Positions 33,535-45,613 of a DNA stretch of 64,000 nucleotides are shown here, piece by piece. Location of the stretch: positions 5,232,892 through 5,296,891 of the forward strand of contig NC_061480.1 in the NCBI RefSeq assembly GCF_022581195.2. The letters run 5' to 3'. The DNA comes from Helicoverpa zea (taxonomy: Eukaryota > Arthropoda > Insecta > Lepidoptera > Noctuidae). The notes below the pieces were generated by a model. The model had not been told where the DNA came from, did not search any database, and saw only the letters and a program-made list of their open reading frames with translations. The position numbers and the translations under genes are program-made. Numbering within the stretch: the stretch's first letter is position 1; each line of letters opens with the position of its first letter.

Positions 33535-35438
33535 ATGTAAATAATAATTATATATATATTATGATTATATAGTTTAATATATGTTGTAATGTAATGTTGG
33601 TATAATGAGTCTAACTGCTTCACATGACATGTTGAATAACAACATTAATAATACTTCTCGTCAAATAACTTTGCCAGTCTGAAGTTAGCTACTAGTAAAA
33701 AAAAAAAAAGAAAAGTGGCTTTTTGGCACAATAGGCAAAGAAATGAAAAGTAGAGCAAGACAAGACACAGATAAAAATAAAATAGCAACAAAAATTTGCA
33801 AAATTTTGTGCCAACAAGGTCACGGCTCAGCATATGATCTAGTGACCAGCTATAAATTCAAGTTACTTAGTCAAAATACACACTCAAAAATATTATTTTG
33901 CTCGTCAAATAACTGTGCTATTCTGAAATCAGCCATTTAACACAATATATGTACGTTCAGATCCTAAGAGAAGTTGCTATAGTGACCATTGGGCCTTCGT
34001 AGTATATGATAGTCATACAATACATTAAATGTACAACATGTCATTTGCAGCAGAAAAAAAGATCGTGGCTATGTTTTCATGTAAAATGGAATAGTTTCTA
34101 TAATGCATGTTATTCGTTAGATCAAAATATTACTTAAATTAAAATCTAGTCTAGACAGTCTGTAGATTTAAAATTTCTTCAAAAAATAATACTCAATACT
34201 CAATGTCGTCAAAAAAATATTTGGTTCATAGTATACGTATGTTTAGTATATACTTTGTAAAAAAGTGAGTTTCATACTTTGAGTGAGTTTTAAAAAGTGA
34301 GTTGTGTACTTTTTAAGTATGGAACGATTTCATTGTTTTTTTTTGTCAAATTCACTTTAATCATTTTTTAAATAAGTATTTTATTTTTTGTTTAAGTTTA
34401 TTTTTTTCTTAAAAGATTTATTTGTTTATTTTACCTTACAATTGGAAAATCTTCATCCGTATCAGTATTTTATCCTTATATTATAAAGATGAAGAGTTGG
34501 TTTGAATGAACGAGCTAATTTCAGTAGATTTTAGATTTAAATAACCCATTTATCGAGGAAGACTATAGCCAATTTTTTATTTCGGTACCCAGAATAGTTA
34601 GAATGGAAATCGGGTGAAACCGCTGGTGTTAGTTAGTTGATATGGCATATAAACTTTGTGAAGATGAGGGAACTCCGAAATCTAATTTATTTTTAAAGAA
34701 GAACATAATAACATGCATTATAGAGCTGTAGGTTTTTTAATACTGCCAAATATTGTCCTGACATCGAATGTATAAAGTGACTACAAATGTACAAAATGAC
34801 ATTTCACGTAAACATTAAAGTTTTGGTTGTATGAATTTAATTTATACGTAAAAGTACCAAATATTCATTTGATCCTGGTTTTCTTCTAAAGCTGTTGGGT
34901 TAAGATAGTCACTCTAAACATTCGAAAAATGGCTTAGATTGAATATAAAACTAAATATAAGGAATATATTTTAAAACTGTTACAGATCGCTAGATAATTA
35001 TACTGTAGGTACACATTTGAAATATTTTATACGTAAATTAAGTATTTTGGTCTACGCAATATGTATGTATGTTTAGTACGTACCCTGTAAAAAGTGAGTT
35101 GCGTACTTTGAGCGTATTTTAAAAAGTGAGTTGTGTACTTTTTAAATATGGAACGAATTCATTGTTTTTTTTTGACAAATTCACTTTAATTATTTTTTAA
35201 ATAAGGATTTTATTTACTGTTTAAGTTTATTTTATATTTAAATTGTAACGAAAAGCAAATGCTAGTAATATATTAATTCCGAAGTTGAGTTGTGATTGTA
35301 AATATTAATAAAAATGTTTAGTATTGAGTTTTGATTTTATTATTATTAATAAAATATGTTTAACAGTGTTACTATGGTTTTATTTTGTACATTTACTTAG
35401 ATACATATTAGTATTTGATGTCCGTTACACTTAACTTA
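33535..35438. repeat. AT-rich DNA with a ~150-bp direct repeat
   Basis: About 34240-34390 and 35065-35215 are direct repeats: both contain AAAAAGTGAGTTGTGTAC, a GGAACGA(A/T)TTCATTG stretch and TTTAATTATTTTTTAAATAA-like text. They lie 825 bp apart. They could be the remains of a tandem duplication or of terminal repeats; no coding region lies between them. Confidence 0.6.
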
Positions 35439-35529
35439 TAGTCCCCAGGCCGGCGTACAAATTTTTTTTTGATACATATTCATTTAAGACTTTGTGAGTG
35501 CCTTACGATGAGTCCGACAAACTTTTCGA

Positions 35530-37540
35530 ATGCGCAAATTTTGGTGCCGCTGCGTTTTTTAATGCTTGACTCCTGGAATTGTCGATATGACGTCACTACG
35601 ACTCTTCGTACATACACGTTTCATTTTTTGAGATTCGTTTAATAAAGTTAACTAGAAAATGGTGGTCAACTTGTCCGATAAAGATCGTGCTGCGTTTGGA
35701 GTGTCCACCATCCTGAAAATGTCGGTACGACGTCACTACCACTCTTCGTACATACAAATTTCATTTTTTTTGATTTGTTTTATAAAGTTAACTAGAAAAT
35801 TGTGGTCAACTTGTCCGATAGAGATCATGCTGCGTTTGGAGTGTCCACCATCCGAAAAATGTCGATATGACGTCACTGTGTCTCCCCATACATACATGTC
35901 GGACAAGAATAACAATGATAGATAACATTATTCTAAATGCAAATATGGACTTGTCCGACAAATACATTGAGTTAAATAGTCAGTTCGACAAGAAAATGAG
36001 AAAAAAATATTACAATTGAAAGAAGTTTATTCTTTTTGTCAATTTCTGACTTAAATATTCACGTGCATTATTTAAGTATATTAAATTGGCATACTACTTA
36101 CCAATTTTAATTACTATTTTAGAAAAAGTAGCCTTACTAAGACGTATTGTTGATAGTTTATATTATGTTAAGGAATAATATCCCACATCTATGAATGGAC
36201 TCTATATCAATCAAAAGGTCTTTTTAAGTGCAACATTTTGTCTCAACATACCACTTATCAATTCTTAGTATTTTAGAAGATATAGCCCAAATAAGGCGTA
36301 TTATCGATAGGTTTTACTATGTTAGGGAATAATGTCCCACCTCAAGGTATGAACCGTATGTCAATCGAAAGATCTTTTTAAGCGCTATATTCCGTCTTAA
36401 CATACCACTTACCGATTCTTAGTATTTTGGAAGACATAACTGACCTAAGGCATATTATTGATACTTTACATTATGTTAAGGAATAACATCTCACTTGAAG
36501 TTATGAGCCATATTTCAATCAAAAGATCTTTTTCAGCGCAAGGTTGTATTAGCATAACTCCGACAAATTGTTAGTACTTTAAAAGCTAGAGCTTTTCTAA
36601 GATTATATTATCGATAGGTTCTGTCAAGCTAATCCATTACTTCTTTAGTAACAAATTATATATTATTTGAAAAACCTTTCCAAATGAAACATTTCGTGTT
36701 AACATACTTCCGACAAATTGTTAGTAGTTTAGAAGCTAGAGCTTATTTAAAATTATAATTATTGATAGAAGTTTTCAATTAAATAAATCCTATCTCTAGT
36801 AATGAGTTATACATAATTCAAAAGACGTTTTTAAATGCAACATTTCATATTAAAAAAACTTCGGCGAATTGTTAGTATTTCAGAAGCTTAGAGCTTATAT
36901 AAGATTATTTTATCGATAGGTGTTTTCAAGTCAGTAGTAATGATATGATCCCTCCTGTAGTAATGATACATATATCATTCGAAACGACTTTCTAAATGCA
37001 ATATTTACTATTAACATACTTCACACCAATTGTCAGTACTTTATACCAAATCTTAAAATATACCTATATTTTCCGGACGATGGACACTCCATATGCAGCA
37101 TGATCTTTGTCGGACAAGCTTACCACAATATTGAAAGTAACTTTATTAAACATATTTCAAAAGATGAAACTTGTATGTACGAAGAGCCACAGTGACGTCA
37201 TATCTACATTTTCCGGACGGTGGACTCTCCATATGCAGCATAATCTTTGTCGGACAAGCTTACCACAATTTTCTAGTTAACTTTATTAAACAAATCTCAA
37301 AAAATGAAACTTGTATGTACGAAGAGTCGTAGTGACGTCATACCGACATTTTCAGGATGGTGGACACTCCAAACGCAGCACGATCTTTATCGGACAAGTT
37401 GACCACCATTTTCTAGTTAACTTTATTAAACGAATCTCAAAAAATGAAACGTTTATGTACAAAGAGTCATAGTGACGTCATATCGACTATTCCAGGAGTC
37501 AAGCATTAAAAAACGCAGCGGCACCAAAGGACATTGTTCA
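35530..37540. repeat. Inverted and tandem arrays with repeated TGACGTCA
   Basis: A unit of 110-130 bp (AACTTGTCCGATA, GCTGCGTTTGGAGTGTCCAC, GACGTCACTAC, TCTTCGTACATACA) occurs about three times on the left and, inverted, about three times on the right. Perfect TGACGTCA palindromes lie at 35588, 35868, 37193, 37333 and 37473, and a one-mismatch copy at about 35728. Between the arms, about six copies of a ~145-bp unit (TTATCGATAGGTT, TCTTTTTAAG) run from 36130 to 37030. Confidence 0.85.
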
Positions 37541-38193
37541 ATTTTGGCCTAAGAACCGATGTGAATATAAATTATACTATAATTTTTATTTATTTTTATA
37601 TTGTTTGAAACATATTTTAGTATTCCACGGACACTTCAAATAAATAAATTCCAAATAAAAAGTAGGGTCACAATTATTGATGCCTTATAAAATGTTTCCG
37701 TCAGCCAGTGCTGCCAGTTTCGGAAGTTTTCGGGATTTCGGTAAATACGGATCGAATTGAGAACCTACTTTCCGAAGTCGGTTATTAAAATTAGTTGGTA
37801 ACACTTTATTCATTTAAATACCTAAACTGACTAGCTAGAAAAAAGCTAGTATTCTGTATAATGTTTTAAGATGGTTTTGAGCGAATCGCGAATTTCTAGC
37901 TTGGCATTCGAGTAGGATTATAGTTTTCGTAATTGGCAACACTGGTGTACTTCAGTCAGTTTGCTAGAAGTCAGTTTGATTGGTTTGATTGCTTTGCGAC
38001 TATCGTTTCTTTTGTGATTTTCTATGCGTTTTATGGTTTTATTCTAACAACTTTGGCTTGATTACGGACTCCGATTAGATTGCGTACTTGGTAGACTCGG
38101 CTTTGTGTAAAGAACTGGACTGGATTTTACTAGCATTTTCGGATATTGCTCTGTCTGTGATCGAATTTAGTTATATTATAATTACAACAATGG

Positions 38194-38603
38194 ATGCAGA
38201 ATATAGTATATTGTATAAATTGTGGATCTGCTGGAGGTTCTTTGGTATTAGAAAACGAAGATATACTTCGTTGCATACAACAATGGACTGTTCCCCGTAT
38301 GGTAAGTGGTCTACGAAAGTGTTTTTCTAATTTTGATAAGAATGTTACTACCTACTTATGTTTTCATAAGCACACAATTTCTCGGTTTTCAAATCAATTG
38401 CCACAATTGCAAGTTACTTGATATTTACTAATGATTTTTTGTATTTATTATTACAGGTTGAAGCTCATGACCTTATATGTACGACGTGTTGGTCTGAAGC
38501 AGTCGAGCATAATAAGATGCAATGCACTGTTGGACGCAATTGTGTACTTTGTAAGAAGCTCCTACCATCAGGCATACTGTTGCAATTGTATCGTTGGGCG
38601 TAG
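38194..38603 (+). CDS. ZAD-like small zinc-finger protein (2 exons) inside the TIR element
   Basis: Exon 1 is 38194-38301 and exon 2 is 38457-38603, with donor ATG|GTAAGT and acceptor TTATTACAG, joined in phase 0 to give 84 residues. It has Cys pairs at 7/10 (CINC) and 44/47 (CTTC), the CX2C-X33-CX2C spacing of a ZAD domain, with the typical DLICTTCW around the second pair. A third pair lies in NCVLCKKLLP (65/68). No DNA-binding C2H2 fingers follow. Another ATG 4 bases upstream (38190) is in a different frame and would have to be skipped. The 5' flank (37950-38190) reads like a non-coding leader. Function unknown; dimerisation is the usual ZAD role. Confidence 0.6.
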
Positions 38604-38844
38604 AACAGTGGGCTGTTGTGCCCACATAATGACTATTATCTGGTATTTAAGCTGGGCGAGATACCAAAGCTCAGTTCTTAGATATATTATTGAGAAATAT
38701 TGATGATTAAAAACCTTTAATTGAATATAAATATTGTTTTTATTGCACATCCTCGAAAACCTCTTTCATTGTTATTGGTAAACCTTACTTTAACTGTTAA
38801 ATTATTTTGTGTGGTAATGACATTTTTAGTATGGTCTGTGCCTT

Positions 38845-38885
38845 CTTGGTAATAGACCGCGGGTTCGATTCCCGCCTTATGGCAT
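38845..38885 (+). other. tRNA T-arm-like fragment
   Basis: GCGGGTTCGATTCCCGC forms a perfect T-arm with a B-box, but no acceptor stem, D arm or anticodon arm can be paired around it. It is probably a SINE or pseudo-tRNA remnant within the 4.3-kb element. Confidence 0.4.
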
Positions 38886-39856
38886 GTAGATAGCTAGGTA
38901 ACTGTCTAATATAAAAGTAGTAACAATCATTTAAATAAATAATTCTCTATCGTAATAATATCGATATTTTATGAATTGTGGTGAATGGAACTCTTCCATT
39001 TTGGAAACTTATGCGTTTTATCACAAATCCAAAGTGGATTCACTATATATTAAGAAACGTAACGTTGAAAGCAAAAGCGTTTAGGTAGTTGTTTTTCATA
39101 AAAATTCTAAGCATTTATGAAAACTAGTCACACGCCCCGTCTTCGCACGGTGGCAATGTAAAACCTTGGTGTAAACCTTCCTCTTGACCTACTCTATCTA
39201 TTAAAAAAAATCGCACCCAAATCCATTGCGTAGTTTTAAAGATCTAAAGCATTCAAAGGGACAGACAGAAAATGCAACTTTATAAAATGATCATTGTCAA
39301 AGAATTATCTTAAACTTGACTATTTACTATCTCTTTTCCTAGTATCTAGTAGAGTAGTCTTTTCCTAGATCTAGAAGAGAACATATAGAGCTGTACATAG
39401 TATTGTTGATTTTTTGTATAGTGTAGTTTGATAGTACTACTCTGATATTTCACGCAAGCTTGGTTATTTTTTATTTATAACCTCAAAATATTAACTTTTT
39501 TCGTAATTATTTTAGTTTCCTGAAGTGTCCGTTCGTGAAAACTTATTTCATAGGATTCCATATAATTTTAAGAGTTTATAGAAGTCACTTTCCATTCGAA
39601 CGGTTCTTAGGCAGAACATGTATGGAGCCGGAACAATGTCCTTTGCGCATTCGAAAAGTTTGTCGGACTCATCGTAAGGAAGGCACTCACTAAGTCTTAA
39701 ATGTATATGTATCAAAAAAAAATTTGTTCGCCGGCCTGGGGACTATTAATTTAAAAAGTGAGTAATTAAAATATCTTTTATCATCATCTTTTACCAATTT
39801 AGATGGGTGTAGTAAATGGTAGTATGGTCTAGCCGATGGAAAAGTATGAATTAATC

Positions 39857-40851
39857 TATATGTTACAGCCAAAGTAATAAGTCTAAATATTATATATATT
39901 ATCTAGCTATTATTTGTTATATCTACTCAATTTGGATAAAGTGATAATTGATACAGAATTAATCACATTAACTAGCAATTTTATATAATATCTCCATAGA
40001 CTTGGATAATGTAATAAAACAATTATTTTTTCATGTTAACTAACTAAAGTGTCTGGTAGCTGACTTTAATATAATTCGAAAAAGGCTAGTTAGCCCAGAG
40101 CAGGGCACGCCATAATAGTAGCGAAAAGTCCTCTCTTTGAGGTGTTGGCTCGGGCCACTATAGAGACGGCCCGGAGGACACGGTGAACCTCACAGTTCAG
40201 GTGTGCCCTGCCTGGGAAGGGCACCGCCGTGTCCTCGTCGAGGCAATAGGCAGCGGCGACCTCTCGTGCCCGGCCCTGTTTCAAGCCATGGTCCGGGGTG
40301 AGAGGTAATGGGATGCCGTCATCTCATGCAGACGCTAGAGAAGTTCACACCTCTCATCCCAGCTGCTGCCAAGGACGTGGAAGACACCACGGGCGCCCGG
40401 TGTCAAGGGACGTCTCCCGGCCATCGTAGGCGTGGGTCTGTGGGCGGTTTGTGCGGGTGGCTCATCGTCCTTCCGTCTCTTCGAAGACACGGGCCCGTCA
40501 AGCGTTGTTCCACGCGCTCTTCGAAAAGATTCAGCAAACCCCAGTGGGTTTAAGTCACTAACAGTCTGACACTCCTTCAAGCTGCTAAACCCCAGCGGGA
40601 GGAATCATTTGATGATTTATCATAAAAAAAGTCGGCAATAACTTGAGCCGTTTTTAAGAATTAGTCAGTACCGAGTTGGTAATACCTACTTACTATATTT
40701 ATTACTTTGGCTAACTTTGACCTGCTATTATAAATAATATCCAGATAAAGTAATTAATTTATCACATTGTCAGATCAATTTGGGAATTACATATAATGAC
40801 CAGTGATTATGTATAATATATATTTAATCCCTTTGGCTGTAACATATATAT
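39857..40851. mobile_element. MITE carrying an R1 fragment
   Basis: TATATGTTACAGCCAAAG (39857) and CTTTGGCTGTAACATATA near 40833-40851 are inverted ends, flanked by TA. The interior is AT-rich with AATATATATTA-type repeats. Without the R1 piece (40090-40633) the element would be about 450 bp. Confidence 0.75.
40090..40633 (+). mobile_element. Decayed R1-type LINE 3' end
   Basis: The plus strand encodes, with stops and shifts, VQVCPAWEGHRRVLVEAIG and then ALFQAMVRGER, the same C-terminal CCHC region as 10234-11019, followed by the family 3' UTR (CCCCAGCGGGAGGAATCA) and a short A-rich end. It is older than the copy in the exon F duplicate. Confidence 0.82.
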
Positions 40852-41516
40852 AAAAAAATGAAACCCGCTTTCCGTCGCTAACATGAAAGCGGCTTGACCG
40901 ATTTGGCTGAAAATTAGAGGGGAGGTAACTTAGACCCGGGAGAAGGTTTTAGGATCCCTCTACGGGACGCGGGTGAAACCGCGGGCGAAAGCTAATAGTA
41001 AAATAAAAATAAAACAAACAAATTATATTTTTGATACAAGTGCTTGTTTTAGTAGCAGTTTTAAATCAGCAGATAGATTAGGTTCAACTATTAAAAGCGT
41101 CTTCTTATTTCACTATAGCTGGATCAAATGATAACCTAGGTAAAGAATTAGCGATGGTCGTCTTTCACATATTATCAAAATGGTTTCGTAGCAGCCGATT
41201 TTTCATCCTCAGTCGCTTATACATAGCTTTGCTCGATGCCTTGTATTTCAGTAACTCAGGAGGAATCGTCTGAAAAAGAATAACATCAAGTACCTATGTT
41301 AGTTATTTGGTAAAAGTACGTAGGTATTACAAAAAAAGAATATAGTGAAATCAGTCATTAAAAATATTGGTAAGTACGAAAGCTGAACCAATGAGTTATT
41401 TTCTTTTTTTAATTCTTATCTTAGCTGATTACTAGATGGTGCTGAACAAGGTACGTAAGGAATGCTTGGAACGGAGATATAATTTTCAGGTCGTATAAAT
41501 AACGAATATTTTTGTC
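40852..41516. other. Dispersed repeat remnant and plain AT-rich DNA
   Basis: 40856-40990 (GAAACCCGCTTTCCGTCGC to GGTGAAACCGCGGGCGAAAG) is a repeat phrase common in moth genomes. Nothing is recognised in 40991-41516. Confidence 0.45.
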
Positions 41517-41903
41517 ATCATCCTCCGAGCCTTTTTCCCAAACTATGTTGGGGTCGGATTCCAGTCTAACCGGATGTAGCTGAGTACCAGTGCTTTACAA
41601 GAAGCGACTGCCCTGCCTGACCTCCTCAACCCAGTTACCCGGGCAACCCAATACCCCTTGATTAGACTGGTGTCAGACTCACTGGCTTCTGACTACCCGT
41701 AACGACTGCCAAGGACAATTCAATGACAGCCGGGACCTACAGTTTAACGTGCCATCCGAAACACAGTAATTGGTGTCTAAGATATACTTAGAAAGTACAT
41801 ACAAACTTAGAAAAGTTGCATTGGTACTTGCCTGACCTGGAATCGAACCCGCGCCCTCATACTCAAGAGGTTGGTTCTTTGCCCACTAGGCCACCACGAC
41901 ACA
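41517..41903 (-). repeat. Full-length tRNA-derived SINE, family 1
   Basis: Reverse-strand counterpart of 20290-20675: on the minus strand it runs from TCGTGGTGGCCTAGTGGGC through GGGTTCGATTCC to CCCCAACATAGTTTGGG and GGAGGATGATG. Head, body and tail are all present. Confidence 0.92.
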
Positions 41904-42763
41904 CGACGATGACAAAAATAACGAATATTTTTGTCATCAACAATAAAAAAATAGGAAATAGGGAATAAAAGGAAGTCAGTCAGATTTATTATGCGAGTTT
42001 CCCGAGAGATATTGAAAACAATTCGTCCAGACATCTAAATTTCTTCGGTCTCGCGGCTTAAAGAGCTCTGCACAATGTGTTTTTTTTTTTAACTTAGCAA
42101 AGGCACATTCACGTAGTGGCAAATATAATAAATTTGCAAAAAAATATGCAACGCAAAAAGTGTGTCCCCCATAATTTTTACAGTCAATCAGTGCACTAAT
42201 TTGACATATTTACACCCTATATCCCCACTAAAAATACATTTAAAAACCAACACGAGCGTAAAAAAATTGATTTAACACTGGCTACTGTGCTAAAAAGCCA
42301 CCCATCCAGTTCCCGACCTCGCTCCAATTACTGAAGCGCATTAAAATGCATAACCAAACTACCCTTTAGCTTCATTAGCTAAAAAAATCGGTTAAGGGTG
42401 AGTCGGACTTGCGGGTAAAGGGTTCCGGAGTTTGGTAGAAAAATCTAAAGTCTATTCTAAGAAGGGAGTTCTTATTTTGTGAGTATAAGTATATATTATT
42501 TTTAGTATAGATTGGGCAACTAGAATCAAACCTATTTATAATTTTTGACATTCATAAGTGCTTGTAGGTAAAGACCTAAATGAAATAAATGATTTGACTT
42601 TGACTTTGGTTAGTACAAGTTTAAACTTATCGGACTTTGAAATAAAAATCTACACTAATCTATAGGTATGAATATAATGAAGAGAAAAGATTTTTATTAA
42701 AGGCTCCAAAACTACACAGAACCCATTTGAAAAATTCTTACACTTTAAATAAAACAACTTTTA
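41904..42763. other. AT-rich DNA, nothing coding
   Basis: No gene seen. Around 42390-42440 there is a decayed piece of the GGGTTCCG repeat family seen at 12948-13238. Confidence 0.4.
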
Positions 42764-43200
42764 TATACAACATGTGACTTAATTAACGCACATCCTGAAA
42801 TTAGTTTGTTCAGAATCGTTTACTGAATCGATTTATATCATTTTTAATATAGGTAATTTTTTATCCCAAAAATAATTAAAACTACGGAAATTATTGTCAT
42901 ATTAACCCTGTACAGTCAAAACAAATTCAAATAGACCGTAACTCAAAGTAATAAGACTTCGTGTATTGTCGGCTTTTCCGTAATTTCGTTATGTTGTGTC
43001 GAGTCGAGCGGCGCGCAGCGCGATATTTGCGTGCGTAGTAGTATGACCAAAAAGTTCTCCAAGAATTGGTATAACTAATTTAGTAAATAACAATGCACAT
43101 ACATGTTAAATTAAAAATTCAGTGTATGTATTATGATTATAACAAAATATTCTAATTGGGGTGTTTGAGGGTGTGCGTTAATTACGGTACATGTTGTATA
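42764..43200. mobile_element. MITE, about 437 bp
   Basis: TATACAACATGTGACTTAAT with TAACGCACA (left) is complementary to TGTGCGTTAATTACGG and ACATGTTGTATA (right); TA flanks. The interior has a GC-rich stretch, GTCGAGCGGCGCGCAGCGCG, at about 42998-43025. No ORF. Confidence 0.75.
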
Positions 43201-43742
43201 AACGTCTAATATTCGTGTAAGTGTCAGAATACAACAAACTATTACACTGTCGGAAATCTAGCATAGGTATCCTTTAGTAATAAAGAGTTATTTAATTCTT
43301 GGTCTAAGTTACATTTGTTCTTTTAACGATTCTTTAGACAAATAAAGGAATCTTATGTTTTTTGCCAAATAATTTCATAATAAAAATTCATTTCACGCAT
43401 AAACATTCATTACTATTATAAAAAGCACGAACCACAATCATAAGGGTTCCTTCATCTCAATTTCTGACCCGGAACCCTAAAAAGGGTAAAACCCTTAAAT
43501 AATTCAGATCAGTCAAGGGTGATGAGATTTTAAAAGTATTAGCGACCCTTGCTGAGCTATTTTTGAAGTTTTCACACCCTACCGTGATTATCCGCGCCGT
43601 TAGAGGGGATAAACGGGGTGAGAGGGTCTTTTATTTTTAAATATTTTAATAGGTGGATTAAGCTCCTATGCACATTTTTGTAGAAAAAAGTTGTGTTTTT
43701 TGTTTTAGGAGGGCTTGCAGTAACTATAGGTAGTAAAAATAG

Positions 43743-43881
43743 TATAGTTATCGGCACGGATATGGAGCTCTCGGCGGAAGAGTGGGGATCGCTTTGCGCA
43801 CTGTACACTTAAGGCAATAAACCAATAAATCGCTTCTGCGCAGGTGAAGGTCAAGGCTCAATATCCTTGCCGATGATTATA
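43743..43881. mobile_element. MITE, short copy of the 5817-7027 family
   Basis: It starts with TATAGTTATCGGCACGGA and ends with an imperfect complement (CCTTGCCGATGATTATA). About 139 bp, more diverged than the copy at 5817. It lies just upstream of the nested LINE. Confidence 0.75.
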
Positions 43882-43931
43882 TGTTTTTATTAGAACCAAT
43901 CGAAATATACATAAATAACGTATATTAAAAA

Positions 43932-45613
43932 TGGAATTCTACTGGAAGGGCACTGCTGCAACAGAACCAAGAAGGTCGGGAGTTGGTTTTGTGATCAAGA
44001 ATAATCTTGTGAAGACACTTCAAGAATGTCCAATCCACATCTCGGACCGTATAACCACATTGCGCCTTCACTTAGACGGTGACAATTTCCTTAATGTTAT
44101 CAGTGTCTATGCATCGACGCTAGGTAGTTCTGACGACATCAAGGATAAATTTTATGAAGAACTTACACAGTGTCTCCATAAAATACCGAACAGAGAAAAG
44201 ATTCTCTTGTTAGGGGACTTCAATGCTAGAGTTGGTCGAGATTATGAAGCGTGGCCTAAAGTTTTGGGTAGACATGGGGTAGGCAACATCAACTCTAATG
44301 GCCAGTTGCTGCTTAGTTTATGTGCTCAATTCCAACTTGCAATCACAAACACCATGTTTCGCCTTGCTGCTAAGCACAAAACTACGTGGATGCATCCACG
44401 ATCTAAGCACTGGCACCTCATTGACTATGCCATCACGAGGCAGCGAGACATCTCTCAGGTCCTAGTCACTCGTGTTATGCGCGGTGCTCATTGCTGGACG
44501 GACCATAGACTAATTGTCACCAAACTGCGTCTTTGCCTTCGGCGACCATTCAGGGCTAGCAGGAAAAAGCCTCAGAACATAAACATTGAGAAACTAAAAC
44601 ATCCGGGACCCCGAAGCAAATACGCTGAAACGCTGGCATGTGATATACACTCTCATCAAAATACCGGTGATATTGATGCAGACTGGAACGCTTTATCGTC
44701 GTCCATTCTTGACGTAGCCACTAACACCATAGGTCTAAAAAATAAACGCAAGCAAGACTGGTTTGATGAGAACGACGAAGTTCTTTCTAAAGCTATTGCC
44801 AAACACCGAGAACTTCTCAAGCGCAGTAATAACAGCGCACTTATAAGAGAGAGTGACCGTGAGTTGCGTAAAGTCACGAGACACACTAAAGATAAATGGT
44901 GGCAAGACAAGGCTCAATACATCCAGTGGCTTGCTGATAGTAATCAGCTCGGTGATTTCTATAGCGAACACCACTTCATAAAGGTACCACTGAAGTCGCT
45001 GGATGGTAAAAGTCTGCTGAAAAGCAAAAATGAAGTGTTAGATCGTTGGGCAGAACACTTCAATAAGCTACTTAATGTAGATCGAACAGCCGATCTACAC
45101 TACATAGACAGTTTGCCTCAACTTCAAATAGCAGAAGAATTGGATGATGCCTTGTCTAAACATGAGGTGCTTTGTGCCATCAAACAACAGCAAAATCAGC
45201 GTGCGGTTGGCCTAGACCTTATACCAGGTGAACTTCTGAAGTACGGCGGCGAGGAACTGCATTCGCGCGTCTGGGAAATGTTTGTGCTTATGTGGGAGAA
45301 AGAACAAGTTCCTGAAACTTTTAAGTTATCACGCGTCAGGGCTCTCTATAAGAACAAAGGCGACCGGTCGGAATGTGGTTCTTACCGCGGGATTTCACTG
45401 CTCTCTGTCTCTGGAAAAGTCTTCGCCAGAGTACTTCTGAACCGCGTCAGGAACCTCTCTGAAAAGATTCTGCCGGAAACCCAATTTGGTTTCAGACCAG
45501 ACAGAGGAACTTGTGAGGCAATATTCGCAGTCCGTCAACTCCAGGAAAAAAGTAGAGAGCAGGGACAGCACTTGTATCTCTGCTTTATTGATCTGGAAAA
45601 AGCCTTTGACTGC
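43932..45613 (+). CDS. LINE ORF2 left part: endonuclease and RT start (partial)
   Basis: APE-type endonuclease motifs ILLLGDFNARVGRD and HCWTDHRLIVTKLRLC, a linker with KDKWWQDKAQYIQWLADSN, then RT fingers and palm: RALYKNKGDRSECGSYRG, FGFRPDRGTCEAIFAVRQLQ and CFIDLEKAFDC. The frame leaves the LINE at 45613, where the DNA transposon begins, and runs about 100 bases into it. Confidence 0.9.

Larger units (their letters stand above)
35439..39745. mobile_element. 4.3-kb TIR element with inverted CRE-like arrays and a zinc-finger gene
   Basis: The ends TAGTCCCCAGGCCGGCG (35439) and its complement ending at 39745 begin terminal inverted repeats of about 100 bp that include GAGTCCGACAAACTTTTCG. 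TTA flanks both ends (35436-35438, 39746-39748); AT is an alternative 2-bp reading. Inside are an inverted pair of tandem arrays (35530-35925 and 37075-37540), a further tandem array (36130-37030), and one spliced two-exon ORF. No transposase was seen, so it is non-autonomous or uses an unrecognised enzyme. I do not recognise the family. Confidence 0.85.

Noticed and set aside
37946..38330. 80-codon ORF from the first ATG at 38088
   Set aside because: No splice logic or motif; the overlapping 38194 frame joins across an intron and forms Cys pairs with ZAD spacing.
38845..38885. Functional tRNA gene
   Set aside because: Only the T-arm pairs; acceptor, D and anticodon arms are absent.
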